IMG/VR virus record: IMGVR_UViG_3300035703_004046
Location: 1 to 35,284 of that record
DNA from: a virus
Reading direction: 5' to 3' (one strand)
Length of the DNA stretch: 35,284 nucleotides
In this document: in pieces, positions 23,199-31,611 of the stretch
How the letters are laid out: each line of letters opens with the position of its first letter
Numbering within the stretch: the stretch's first letter is position 1
Program-made: the position numbers and the translations under genes
The notes under the pieces: model-generated
The model's input: only the letters and a program-made list of their open reading frames with translations
What the model was told of the DNA's origin: nothing
The model's database searches: none

Positions 23199-24848
23199 TC
23201 AGATAAATGAATTGAATATAGACCCGCTGAAGGACGAACTGGCAGGGAAGTTGTTCATCCCCACAAAAAGAGTATCGAAAGCATCCGTGCCATCTGTGCG
23301 AGTCTCAAGCTTATCCTCTTCGCTTTCTACAAGCTTCTCTCCTCGCTTGTCTTTCTTGAAGCCATTAGGTCCTTGATATATCCCGCATTGTTCCATGGCC
23401 AGTAGTAATGATTCGTTGTTATTACGATTAAACATTGGGAATAATCCTTTCTGACCTTTAAACGCCATGTTTATGAGATTATGCTTCTCAATATGCTTGA
23501 TTGGATTACCAATGTGAACCGCATTAACCGTCCATCCATTTGATTTGAAGGTGTTGATTACTACGGACGCAAAGTCATCTGAGTTGACGGCGTAATTGCT
23601 TCCTAGTGCTGTATTATCATAGTAATATACCACATCCTTTCTTTTGAAGTGACGGTAGTACACACAAAAGTCATTGACTAATTCAACCAATTTGCGATCA
23701 TACTTCACATAAAAAGATTTGAGGACTTTCATTTTAATGCCAGACTGTTGAGCGGCAACAATCCAATTGATATTGGCATTGTAATCCATCGCAATACATA
23801 TAGGACTATTCTGGTCAAGGTCGCCGTCTTGCAAGCATGATAGTTCCTTGCTTTTGTCAAAGTTGTAATCCAATGACTGTAGGTAACTATTGTCGAATGC
23901 AGAGTAATAATGTACTGATTCTTTTAGGTTATTATAGAATCCATCCTTTAATAAACCGACTTTCTTACACAAAATAGATGTTTGGAACACTAATGGCGGA
24001 AGGTCGCGCTTCATCTGCTTGATATAGTTCTCTCCTAGCACTTGCAGATTATCAATAGAGCTAAACACATTGTAATCAACTGCCACACTCTGTAATTCCG
24101 CTAAGCTTTTGCATAGACCCTTATATATCGAATAGATGTATTTGGGTGGCTCTACTCCCTGTGATTTGAATTTTTGTATCTTGTCATATAGTCTCCACTT
24201 TTCATAGATTATACCATGGATGGTATCAATTAATTCTCTATCACATTTTTCATCATACGAAAGAAACCAACTACCTCTCTTTGTGGTTGGCATGTCAGAA
24301 ACTATCAGTGAACCATGATGCCATGGTAGGTGTCCAAAATGACCTCTAAAACCACCATTAGCTGGAAATGTTTCATTCTTCAACTTGTCAAAATCAAGCA
24401 ATTTGGCTTCATCCATTATGAGATAATCCAATGTTAGTGAGTTGGATGTCCCCACACCATCTTGAGTGATTATGTGTTGGATAGAACCATTATACCAGGA
24501 AATAACATGGTCGTAACTCTCAGGCTTAATAATAGGTTCAGCGAAACGCGCCGACAATGGAGGTCTACGCCCAATGAAAAAATGGACATTCCGTTTAAAG
24601 CCGAAGCTTTCTAGAGCCGATAATGTTCCTGGTATGGTCCTGGTAAGTCCCTGCTGAAATGTACTACAGACGAACGCACCAGATGAGCGCGGCATCCTCT
24701 GAAAGTTTCGCAATAGAAATGGTGCAACTATACCATGAGATTTGCCAAGTCGCCTACCTCCAACAACCACAACCGTTTTTGCCCCAGTAAACATTACTTT
24801 TTGCTGTGGGTCGTTGAAATATATTTTCTTTTTAGTTCTAATCGTCAT
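23199..24848 (-). CDS. terminase large subunit
   Basis: A 549-residue packaging motor. Walker A is GGRRLGKS (30-37), Walker B LIMDEA (143-148), with a coupling-type SDMPTTKRGSW segment at 184-194. The nuclease domain has acidic candidates Asp355 (CIAMDYNA), Asp411 (YYYDNTALG) and Asp522/Asp525 (GTDAFDTL). It cleaves concatemers and drives DNA into the prohead through the portal. The start overlaps the small-subunit gene by 11 bp. It is of the Bacteroidota siphovirus type and lies downstream of the capsid gene rather than upstream. Confidence 0.93.
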   Translation of the reverse strand: MTIRTKKKIYFNDPQQKVMFTGAKTVVVVGGRRLGKSHGIVAPFLLRNFQRMPRSSGAFVCSTFQQGLTRTIPGTLSALESFGFKRNVHFFIGRRPPLSARFAEPIIKPESYDHVISWYNGSIQHIITQDGVGTSNSLTLDYLIMDEAKLLDFDKLKNETFPANGGFRGHFGHLPWHHGSLIVSDMPTTKRGSWFLSYDEKCDRELIDTIHGIIYEKWRLYDKIQKFKSQGVEPPKYIYSIYKGLCKSLAELQSVAVDYNVFSSIDNLQVLGENYIKQMKRDLPPLVFQTSILCKKVGLLKDGFYNNLKESVHYYSAFDNSYLQSLDYNFDKSKELSCLQDGDLDQNSPICIAMDYNANINWIVAAQQSGIKMKVLKSFYVKYDRKLVELVNDFCVYYRHFKRKDVVYYYDNTALGSNYAVNSDDFASVVINTFKSNGWTVNAVHIGNPIKHIEKHNLINMAFKGQKGLFPMFNRNNNESLLLAMEQCGIYQGPNGFKKDKRGEKLVESEEDKLETRTDGTDAFDTLFVGMNNFPASSSFSGSIFNSFI

Positions 24849-25425
24849 ATTTTTCGAGTTGTTCTACATCTATATTTTCAAAGGTGACATCCTCTATATC
24901 ATTTTCATATTTTTTCTTTAGATCCGCAATCTTTTTATTGATATTCGGGATAGGTTTTATGCCGAGCAGACTCGGGTCATTGCTGGGGACAAAAGTTTGT
25001 GGGACAATTTCTTCCCATGGCAGTGCATTTGCATCCTCTTTATCAAGCTGATTGAATTTAGCATAAGTGTTTGCAGCCTTTTGCATAGCATCAGCATCTT
25101 GCTTCTTCTCTGCGACCTCATAAGCCTTCATTACCATAGAATTGAACTTGAACCTGTGCCAATCCTTAGAGGCTTTATTGATGTTACCAAGCAGTTCTTG
25201 AATCAATCTTACATCCTCATAGGCTTGAGATTTATTGATATCATTCTTTGATAGTAAGAAATCCACTATTTCCTTTGGTCGCTTGTTCGGATATTCATTC
25301 CAAAGAGTATAACCCTCTCTAATTCGCACTAATTTCTTCACAGTGTCTTCATGAAGATGTTGTAACTTATTCACATCGTCAAATAAGTGCCTGTTACATA
25401 GTTCTAAAGGTGACTGTTTAGACAT
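24838..25425 (-). CDS. terminase small subunit
   Basis: A 195-residue helical protein; the start is set at ATG 25425 (MSKQSPLELCNR), which overlaps the upstream stop as ATGTCTAA; a longer frame from 25503 would run deep into that gene. A DNA-binding helical segment (VRIREGYTLWNEYPNKRPKEIVDFLL), a helical oligomerisation part (DWHRFKFNSMVMKAYEVAEKK) and an acidic C-terminus fit a TerS. It recognises the packaging site and loads the large subunit. The call rests mainly on context and helical pattern. Confidence 0.7.
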   Translation of the reverse strand: MSKQSPLELCNRHLFDDVNKLQHLHEDTVKKLVRIREGYTLWNEYPNKRPKEIVDFLLSKNDINKSQAYEDVRLIQELLGNINKASKDWHRFKFNSMVMKAYEVAEKKQDADAMQKAANTYAKFNQLDKEDANALPWEEIVPQTFVPSNDPSLLGIKPIPNINKKIADLKKKYENDIEDVTFENIDVEQLEKYDD

Positions 25426-25699
25426 TTTCAGATAGTTTTTGAGATAAAATAAATTTTCTAGTATTCTCCATAGCCATGGGTGAACCAAGTTTAGCCAAAT
25501 CAATTTCTTGTTTGTGTAAATCGACGATAGTGGTCAATTGTCCTTTACGATATCGTTTCGAAACCTCGGAGTATTTGTTGGAAATATCTGCTTTCAGTTC
25601 ATCGCAATCCACATCAATGAGAATTGCAATATCATCTAGTTCGAGAAGTAATGCAGCGTGTTTTTCAACCATTTCTAACATTTCATTGGTGTAATTCAT
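25418..25699 (-). CDS. small helical protein before terminase
   Basis: A 93-residue all-helical protein (MNYTNEMLEMVEKHAALLLELDDIAILIDV) ending in QEIDLAKLGSPMAMENTRKFIL. The latter segment recalls phage proteins that accompany terminase small subunits in Bacteroidota. It overlaps both neighbours by 8 and 17 bp, so translation is coupled. The function may lie in packaging; no family name is certain. Confidence 0.6.
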   Translation of the reverse strand: MNYTNEMLEMVEKHAALLLELDDIAILIDVDCDELKADISNKYSEVSKRYRKGQLTTIVDLHKQEIDLAKLGSPMAMENTRKFILSQKLSENV

Positions 25700-26174
25700 A
25701 CTTTATTGATTCATTAATAATACGTTGTATATTAGAATGATACTTTTCAAAAACGTGTACGTTTGTGGTAATCAATCCACTTTCTTCTCTATCTCCTCGT
25801 GTGGCATTTTGACTCCCAACCACGACAACCTTTAGGTTTTCTGTTTCTATAAGAATCACTTTAGAATGATTCTTAGATAGAAATACTTCGTCGAAAACAT
25901 TGTAAGCAAAGCCCATTATTTCTTTAAGTTTCTGGGCTGATTTCAAGTCGATAACTAGTTTTACATCCTGAATCAAATCTTTATTTCTAAGTCGATATAC
26001 CTTTCTGATAAACTCCTCCGAAATGCTGAATGAAATTATTGTGATATGAGCTTTACCTGTTTGTTCCAGGATCCATTCAAGGACGTTGTAAATCTGCATA
26101 CTTTTACCTAAATAAGCCTCAATGTAATTATTGAGGCTTATTGGTTTAAGAGATTTGATGCTGTTAGTTGACAT
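25683..26174 (-). CDS. PLD-superfamily nuclease-like protein
   Basis: A 163-residue protein with one HKD-type motif: HSKVILIE (103-110) and GSQNATRGDREESG (120-133). This fits HxK-x4-(D/E) and G-S-x-N of the phospholipase D nucleases such as Nuc and BfiI, with Glu at the usual Asp position. The N-terminal part (AHITIISFSISEEFIRKV; VKLVIDLKSAQKL) has alternating strand and helix as in that fold. A single motif implies dimeric action. It lies between an unknown helical gene and the terminase genes, overlapping both sides. Confidence 0.75.
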   Translation of the reverse strand: MSTNSIKSLKPISLNNYIEAYLGKSMQIYNVLEWILEQTGKAHITIISFSISEEFIRKVYRLRNKDLIQDVKLVIDLKSAQKLKEIMGFAYNVFDEVFLSKNHSKVILIETENLKVVVVGSQNATRGDREESGLITTNVHVFEKYHSNIQRIINESIKYELHQ

Positions 26175-26919
26175 TCAAACCTAATTTGACAAAGGCAGTC
26201 TTTTGATCATCAGAGAAATTCTCGCCTGCAGCAGTTATTTCAGAGATTCTAACTTGCATTTCAGCCAGTATTTTTCTGTTTTTATCAGAATCTACATTCG
26301 AAATCTTCGGAATAGCACGGCTCAAGAATGTTCTATTGGCGCTAATTCTTTTGGGCGTGATGATGCTTACAGTTTCAGACTTAGTATCTTCGTTAGCATC
26401 AACAGTAATCACATCATCTGCATTGAATCCGTCATAAATACCCCAATTGGTTCTCAACTTATCATTCAATTCAATCAATCGTTTGAGAAATGGATACCTG
26501 TCACAAGGTGTAGATGTCTCATTGAGCACCTTAAGCCTTTCGTGAATCGACCTCATTTCTGGGTAAATCTTCAAATTTTCTTCGAAAGCTGTTGCAATTG
26601 TGGCAGGTAATGAATCATGATCATTCCTTTTCCCTTTTTCAGGATTGGCACTATCCTTACCATTTTCGGATAACTGATTTTCGATATCAGATAAATCCTT
26701 GCTCATGGCTTGAACAGTTTGTTCATTACATAATGGATAATCATTACCCAGATATTTCTTCAGCTCATACTCGATTTTGGCAAAGTCATTTTTGCGGATA
26801 ACATGCTGATGTAATATCCTATTCCTATTTGCCTGTAACATTAGTTTAGCCCCAAGGTCTAAACTTCTTTCGGATGGCTCCGTGTTTAGCCATTCTTGAA
26901 CTTGTTCTTTGTGTGTCAT
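26164..26919 (-). CDS. conserved phage protein of packaging region
   Basis: A 251-residue, mostly helical protein with no recognised domain. Segments: EQVQEWLNTEPSERSLDLGAKL (about 5-26), a Lys/Asn/Asp-rich linker near 85-105, MRSIHERLKVLNE and RYPFLKRLIELNDKLRTNWG (about 120-160). It resembles in layout the gene often found before terminase in Bacteroidota prophages. It overlaps the PLD gene by 11 bp. A role in head assembly or packaging is a guess. Confidence 0.55.
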   Translation of the reverse strand: MTHKEQVQEWLNTEPSERSLDLGAKLMLQANRNRILHQHVIRKNDFAKIEYELKKYLGNDYPLCNEQTVQAMSKDLSDIENQLSENGKDSANPEKGKRNDHDSLPATIATAFEENLKIYPEMRSIHERLKVLNETSTPCDRYPFLKRLIELNDKLRTNWGIYDGFNADDVITVDANEDTKSETVSIITPKRISANRTFLSRAIPKISNVDSDKNRKILAEMQVRISEITAAGENFSDDQKTAFVKLGLNVN

Positions 26920-26987
26920 TTGTAGATGGTTTAATTAGACATAAATGATACACAAAAAAAGCATCTTGTAATTACAAAAAAAAATAC

Positions 26988-27023
26988 AAAAAAAGCCCTC
27001 GCAACTCAATACGAGGGCTTTTT
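26988..27023. terminator. strong bidirectional terminator
   Basis: AAAAAGCCCTCG (26990-27001) and CGAGGGCTTTTT (27012-27023) form a 12-bp stem with a 10-nt loop. On the minus strand seven T follow (26994-26988). It separates the putative tail-tube gene from the packaging genes. An imperfect hairpin (27024-27051) lies beside it. Confidence 0.92.
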
Positions 27024-27051
27024 ACCATGTTCCTGGTATCAGGAAAATGGT

Positions 27052-27621
27052 TTAAGGAGCAGGATTGATAGTTCCGTCTTCAGTTACTATTTCGCCGGTG
27101 TAAAATGGAGCAGCACAAGCATCAGTAACAGTAACAGTAAAAGTTGTACCCATTTCGTCAGTGGCTGCACCACCAAGCTTTTGGTCAATAGCTGTGTCTG
27201 TTTGATAGATGTCATTACCTACGACTCTAAATTTACCTTTCTTGGTTTCTACCAAGTAAACTAAATCATCATTATTGGCTTGACGAGAAAATCCTGTAGC
27301 GTTTTCTTCCGTACCAGGATGTTGAAACGTTGCCGTAACCAGGAACGTTTTTGATGGACGAACGCCTTGACTTTTAGAATCAACTGGTGATTTTTCTACA
27401 ACAATGCCAATTTTACTCCATTTTTTACCAGCGGCCAAAGTGAAATTACCAGTATATCTGGCTATTTCACCTATCTCTGTGGTAAATGTATCTGGAAGCG
27501 TTGGCCAAGCTACAATATCTCGTTTAGATATTACGTAAACATTCCTTTTGATACCAGGGAGGTTTAATTCTCCGTCGCACCAATCTAGATCTTTATATTC
27601 AATTGTATCACATGATGGCAT
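27052..27621 (-). CDS. putative major tail-tube protein
   Basis: A 189-residue beta-rich protein (LDWCDGELNLPGIKRNVYVIS, 8-28; SQGVRPSKTFLVTATFQHPG; LGGAATDEMGTTFTVTVTDAC). It follows the major capsid gene and has its own terminator, typical for an abundant virion protein. It resembles proteins encoded after capsid genes in Bacteroidota prophages, thought to be tail-tube or decoration proteins. It shares the LPGIK start motif with the 148-residue protein at 29993-30439. The exact role is unproven. Confidence 0.6.
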   Translation of the reverse strand: MPSCDTIEYKDLDWCDGELNLPGIKRNVYVISKRDIVAWPTLPDTFTTEIGEIARYTGNFTLAAGKKWSKIGIVVEKSPVDSKSQGVRPSKTFLVTATFQHPGTEENATGFSRQANNDDLVYLVETKKGKFRVVGNDIYQTDTAIDQKLGGAATDEMGTTFTVTVTDACAAPFYTGEIVTEDGTINPAP

Positions 27622-27655
27622 AATTTGATTCTCCTATAATTTTAAGTGAATGAAT

Positions 27656-27679
27656 AAAACCAGCTCCTTAAGGAGCTGG
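27656..27679 (-). terminator. palindromic terminator at end of capsid gene
   Basis: CCAGCTCCTT (27660-27669) and AAGGAGCTGG (27670-27679) form a 20-base perfect palindrome, followed on the minus strand by TTTTATT. The capsid stop codon TAA lies in its centre. The next ATG is 35 bp further on. Confidence 0.75.
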
Positions 27680-28636
27680 CACGAATAATTTACCGATTAA
27701 AAGCCTTTCAGGACTAATAGACTCGTACTGAACACCGAAATACATAACCATTACCAGTGTAAGAACAAGTCCATCCAATTTTTCCACACTGATAGTTTCA
27801 GTTTGGCTGATTTGGTCTACACCGATAAGCATGTTGCCTTTGGTGGTTAGCTGGATGTAAGGTTGACCTTTTTTGTTAGGAAGTGCCACCAATTCACAAG
27901 AATCATCAGTACCCTCAAGGTACGTTTTCTTGAAAGTATTATTGTAAGGCACTGCACCATGTGCAGCTTGATAGTCATCCACATAAGCATTGTAAATGTC
28001 TTTCGAGATAAACAATTTAGCTGATTCACCTTGGAGCTCATCTTTCGCCGCACGATAAAATGCTTTCAATAGATCTACTGCATTAGTAGATGTAATAGCT
28101 TCAGTGAACACATACAAGTTGCCTTTAGCTTCAGTGATTTCGGAAGCAGCAATTTCTGCAGCAGCAATGGTATCAAAACCGTTGAACAAAGCTGTAGTAG
28201 TATCACCATTCGCATTTCTTACTGCCTTAAACAAATTGGCATTCAAAGCTTTAGACACTTTTTTAACTAGGTAACCTACTACAGCAGTAGTGATATCTGT
28301 GTTTTTCAATCCATCACCACTCAAAACAGTACTTCCATAAATGGAATCAGCCACAGAGTTTGGAGAGAATTTTTTGATAACCGAGCCACGGAATGTGGTT
28401 AGAGTACGACCCTTGATAGACGTATCAGAAGTATCAGTTCTGGTTTCGCTATATGGTCCAATTTCGATATCAGATGAAAGTTCGCCTACTGTTTCATCGC
28501 CACGAACACCCATACGAAGGGTCATGTGATTCAATGAAGATTGCAATGCGATAACTGGCATCATCAATAAGTCTTTTCTGAATTTTTTAGCCGATTTGGC
28601 TAGATCTTCAGGCGTAATTTCTACTTGATTTGACAT
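27668..28636 (-). CDS. major capsid protein
   Basis: A 322-residue protein of the size of HK97-fold capsids. The N-terminal part is helical (LAKSAKKFRKDLLMMPVIALQ), followed by GVRGDETVGELSSDIEIGPYSETR (about 45-70), then the Ala-rich helix and beta-rich domains, with EYESISPERLL-like ending (YFGVQYESISPERLLIGKLF). It follows a protease and a scaffold-like gene, the usual order. There is no obvious N-terminal delta domain, so a separate scaffold gene fits. The fold is inferred from context and pattern. Confidence 0.78.
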   Translation of the reverse strand: MSNQVEITPEDLAKSAKKFRKDLLMMPVIALQSSLNHMTLRMGVRGDETVGELSSDIEIGPYSETRTDTSDTSIKGRTLTTFRGSVIKKFSPNSVADSIYGSTVLSGDGLKNTDITTAVVGYLVKKVSKALNANLFKAVRNANGDTTTALFNGFDTIAAAEIAASEITEAKGNLYVFTEAITSTNAVDLLKAFYRAAKDELQGESAKLFISKDIYNAYVDDYQAAHGAVPYNNTFKKTYLEGTDDSCELVALPNKKGQPYIQLTTKGNMLIGVDQISQTETISVEKLDGLVLTLVMVMYFGVQYESISPERLLIGKLFVPAP

Positions 28637-28668
28637 TGTGTATAATTATTTGATTGTGAATAATAATG

Positions 28669-29034
28669 TTACTCAGGAAGAAAATCGTACAATGCTTTAG
28701 CAGCCGAATAAGATGCTGAAACATCATCCTTGTCATTGCTACCTCCTTCATCTACATCTTTGATGATGGATGAAGAACTATCACCAGGAGCTTTCTTCAG
28801 ATTCGTATTCTCTAGCGTCAAGGAAGCAACTTGCTCCTCAAGCTCTGTAATACGATTAGCACTTTCAGTGTTTTCTACTGGTTCACTTGCAATTGCAGAA
28901 ATTATAACTTCCACAGTTACTTCTTCGGCAGTTAGTCCTTCGCTGTTTGCGACAACTGCTTCAACGATTGAGTCGTAGTTTGCTGCCTTATTAGCTAAGT
29001 CGGCATAGACTTCATCTTTTAAAAATTTTGGCAT
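28669..29034 (-). CDS. scaffold-like prohead protein
   Basis: A 121-residue acidic protein with helices and a coiled segment (ANRITELEEQVASLTLENTNLK, about 59-81), a Ser/Asp-rich linker and a C-terminal helix (SYSAAKALYDFLPE). It lies between the S49 protease and the capsid gene, 4 bp after the protease stop, the standard place for a scaffold. Scaffolds of this kind are removed by the neighbouring protease. Confidence 0.65.
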   Translation of the reverse strand: MPKFLKDEVYADLANKAANYDSIVEAVVANSEGLTAEEVTVEVIISAIASEPVENTESANRITELEEQVASLTLENTNLKKAPGDSSSSIIKDVDEGGSNDKDDVSASYSAAKALYDFLPE

Positions 29035-29038
29035 AGTC

Positions 29039-29896
29039 TTAAATATTAAAAATGTTTATAAAATTTTCTAGTGTATCAATTCCATCTATAAGCCCAAGCG
29101 ACAAAGCTTCCTCAGCGAAGTAAACTTTGCCAGTTCCCCACACGTCTTTGCCTGATGTCAATTTTTCGCCACGATTTCGTTCTATCATTTGCAAAAAATA
29201 ATCATTGTATACATCTGCCTTGGCTTTAATAGCTTTATCGTTACCTGCTATTGCATCCTTAGCATCTTTGTTTTTGTCTGTGGATGCACTAGCATACACC
29301 TCCACCAGATTCACACCCATCTGTTTTAGCCTCTCGGTGCAATCACTAATAGTGATATAGGTACCGATACTTCCTACTTGGGCTAGGTTGTTGTTGGCAT
29401 ATATAATATCACAGCCTGAGGCTATGCCGTAAGCGGCCGAACAAGCTAAATCGTCAATAAATGCCCCGCATAGTTTATTCTTTTTGCTTAATGCTTCATC
29501 CATCAATCGCATAGCCATTCCTTCTCCCCCACCAGACTCTATCATAAGAATCACAGCAGAGATATTATCATTGTCAAAACATTGACATAGTAGGTCGGCT
29601 TTTGATTTCATGCCAGCAGGACCACAAAATTGGTCTTGCTTGGTTATCACTCCACTAATATTGATAACTGCTATGCAATTGACCGGGGTGTCATTATTAT
29701 CCATTCCTGCATTAAGTGGCATGGAACTCATTACATCGCCATTAAATGAATACACAGAATCGATAATTTTGGTTTGAGGTTTTTCAATCAACATTTTATC
29801 TCCTTTGAGATAACTTGCCAATAATGGAATATAGTTGGCTGCATAGCCTTCATCCATCATCCACACACCGTTTAAAATATTGTGATAGTAAAGCAT
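29039..29896 (-). CDS. prohead protease, peptidase S49 family
   Basis: A 285-residue Ser-Lys protease of the SppA/S49 type that matures the prohead. Visible features: VILMIESGGGEGMAMRLMDE (115-134), nucleophile Ser153 in DDLACSAAYGIASGCD (148-163), GSIGTYITISD (175-185), and Lys208-Lys213 (STDKNKDAKD) as the general-base region. A terminator lies 18 bp before the ATG. The scaffold and capsid genes follow. The family is firm; the head role follows from order. Confidence 0.88.
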   Translation of the reverse strand: MLYYHNILNGVWMMDEGYAANYIPLLASYLKGDKMLIEKPQTKIIDSVYSFNGDVMSSMPLNAGMDNNDTPVNCIAVINISGVITKQDQFCGPAGMKSKADLLCQCFDNDNISAVILMIESGGGEGMAMRLMDEALSKKNKLCGAFIDDLACSAAYGIASGCDIIYANNNLAQVGSIGTYITISDCTERLKQMGVNLVEVYASASTDKNKDAKDAIAGNDKAIKAKADVYNDYFLQMIERNRGEKLTSGKDVWGTGKVYFAEEALSLGLIDGIDTLENFINIFNI

Positions 29897-29915
29897 TCTG
29901 ATAGTTTTTTAAAAT

Positions 29916-29951
29916 AAAAAAAGTTGCATTGAGTTTTTCACAATGCAACTT
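29916..29951 (-). terminator. intrinsic terminator before protease gene
   Basis: Minus strand: AAGTTGCATTG, 9-nt loop, CAATGCAACTT (perfect 11-bp stem), then seven T (29922-29916). The protease ATG at 29896 follows within about 20 bp, too close for a normal promoter plus leader. Confidence 0.9.
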
Positions 29952-29992
29952 TACGACAATATATTACTTAAGAAAAAGACTATAAATCTATT

Positions 29993-30439
29993 CTATGACA
30001 GCAACTTTATAGGTGGAAGCCTGTTTTTCCAAGTGATTTCGACATTTGCACCTCTTATGCCAGTAGGGTCAGAATCATTCAAATTATTAAATACGATTTC
30101 GGGATATGGTGCACTATCTATACCAATCAAATATTGGCACCCATATACATCAGTCAACATATAAGCATATTTACCTGTGATCAATCTATTTTGCACCTCT
30201 GGAGTGGTAATGTCATCATCATATATCACAGCATTGATTTTGGTATTGTACACCAAACCTCCGTCCATTTTCTCACTGATATATTGACAGCTTCCATTTT
30301 CAACCAATCCCAACTCATTCAATTTAGCAATGGCCATAACTGTCTGACCAGGGGAAATGTATTTTTTAGGGTATAAGGTCAAATCATTCATAGAAATGAA
30401 ATCAATATTTTTGATACCCGGTAGATTTTTAGTTGCCAT
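29993..30439 (-). CDS. LPGIK-type virion protein
   Basis: A 148-residue beta-rich protein with N-terminal NLPGIKNIDFISMNDLTLYP, the same NLPGIK start seen in the 189-residue putative tail-tube protein. The C-terminus (YAYMLTDVYGCQYLIGIDSAPYPEI, then GANVEITWKNRLPP) has the strand pattern of virion proteins. It is the first gene of the head block and is closed by a terminator. It may be a decoration, neck or second tail protein. Confidence 0.5.
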   Translation of the reverse strand: MATKNLPGIKNIDFISMNDLTLYPKKYISPGQTVMAIAKLNELGLVENGSCQYISEKMDGGLVYNTKINAVIYDDDITTPEVQNRLITGKYAYMLTDVYGCQYLIGIDSAPYPEIVFNNLNDSDPTGIRGANVEITWKNRLPPIKLLS

Positions 30440-30516
30440 AATTTTATATATTTTATCAATGTAATTACTTCTATTTATTTAGTAATCATCAAAATAGGTG
30501 TCAAAGTCAATGATAT

Positions 30517-30975
30517 TTATGAGATTTTTATATCATTTTTTTGAAAGTATTTTTTTCGGGTTCTGTAATAGATTTGAGAGACCGTGTCCCAGTGATGTTC
30601 ATCTACTCCATGCTTCTCCATCCACGAATAAAGTATCGTTGCTATTTTGCAGTTTACATTTTCGAGCGACCCAACTTCCTCCATTAGGTTTTTCCTCAGA
30701 AGGGTATAAAAACTTTCCTCCAAAGCTTTCTTGCCTGACTTATGCAAGTAGTTGTATTGTTCTGGATTCTTGCCTTTGAAATAAGGTATCTTGATAATCA
30801 CATTGGCATCGTTACCATTGTCTGGAATCTTATTCGCTGGAAGTTTGCATAGCAATTCATTAAGGAGTCGGCTTTCGGGACCATCCTTAAGTAATTCCAC
30901 TGGTTCACCAAACGTATGGTTAATCCACTGTGCCAAATAATCTGGCGTTTTAAGATAAACATAGTATTCACTCAT
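30517..30975 (-). CDS. conserved hypothetical phage protein, 152 residues
   Basis: A protein with an N-terminal EYYVYLKTPDYLAQWINHTFG segment and a C-terminal helical part (LYSWMEKHGVDEHHWDTVSQI, YYRTRKKYF). This two-part pattern recurs in Bacteroidota prophages but no function is known to me. The C-terminus looks like a helix-turn-helix and could bind DNA. It stands between the replication-linked genes and the head block, so a late regulator is one possibility. Confidence 0.55.
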   Translation of the reverse strand: MSEYYVYLKTPDYLAQWINHTFGEPVELLKDGPESRLLNELLCKLPANKIPDNGNDANVIIKIPYFKGKNPEQYNYLHKSGKKALEESFYTLLRKNLMEEVGSLENVNCKIATILYSWMEKHGVDEHHWDTVSQIYYRTRKKYFQKNDIKIS

Positions 30976-31044
30976 AATTTTACAATTGTATAATAAATAG
31001 TTTGTGTTTTAAAATTCAATGATTTTTCCGTTAGTATCTAAATT

Positions 31045-31239
31045 TTATTTTGAAGAAGCACTTCTAAAAAGCAACCTACATAATAAGGTCAATCCTACTG
31101 CCTGCAGGAAATCGATTTTAGTTAACCCGAAAAGAATAGGCATTAACCAATTCCACAACCACATGGTTGGAAATACCATCGTCACTAACCATATTATAAT
31201 TAAACTAATTGCTTTAGAAAATCTAGATCCTATTTCCAT
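31045..31239 (-). CDS. small inner-membrane protein, two spans
   Basis: A 64-residue protein with hydrophobic segments at about 10-27 (AISLIIIWLVTMVFPTMW) and 41-55. The run WNWLMPILFGLTKIDFLQAVGL is a pattern of short Bacteroidota membrane proteins. It overlaps the upstream 120-residue gene by 17 bp. There is no recognised function; possible membrane accessory. Confidence 0.6.
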   Translation of the reverse strand: MEIGSRFSKAISLIIIWLVTMVFPTMWLWNWLMPILFGLTKIDFLQAVGLTLLCRLLFRSASSK

Positions 31240-31585
31240 TGTTGTGAGTTTTGAAGTGAGTGTGAGTTTTGTTCGGGAAGTTCATTTCCTGAACATCCCG
31301 TTTTGAATTAGCATTGAAAGTTTTAATGTGCCTTTTTACTTTCTGAAGATATTTGATTAATTTTTCAATTTCTTCAACATCAAAATCATTATTATTGTCA
31401 AACTGCCTAAATTCCTTTGATTTTCTTTTTTCTTCATTACCCTCGTAAATTACAATTCCTAACTCTCTTATATTTCTGTTTGGATTTATTTCATTTGTCT
31501 TGCATACAAAAAATTCAAGTATCATATCTTCTCCTCTATTCCAAGTCATTGGAACTTTAAAAACTTCGTCACCTATTTTTCCCAT
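31223..31585 (-). CDS. hypothetical 120-residue protein
   Basis: No recognised family. The N-terminal half has strands (FKVPMTWNRGEDMILEFFV; LGIVIYEGNEEKRK), the middle an acidic helix (DFDVEEIEKLIKYLQKVKRHI, about 67-87), and the tail is His/Asn/Thr-rich (NKTHTHFKTHNNGN). It follows the 55-residue gene by 26 bp and overlaps the membrane protein gene. Position among early or middle genes suggests a non-structural role. Confidence 0.6.
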   Translation of the reverse strand: MGKIGDEVFKVPMTWNRGEDMILEFFVCKTNEINPNRNIRELGIVIYEGNEEKRKSKEFRQFDNNNDFDVEEIEKLIKYLQKVKRHIKTFNANSKRDVQEMNFPNKTHTHFKTHNNGNRI

Positions 31586-31611
31586 TGGTTGTGTTTATTG
31601 TTTATTATTAA

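Noticed and set aside
25426-25503. Longer terminase small subunit start at 25503
   Set aside because: It would overlap most of the C-terminal part of the upstream gene; ATG 25425 gives the usual short overlap.
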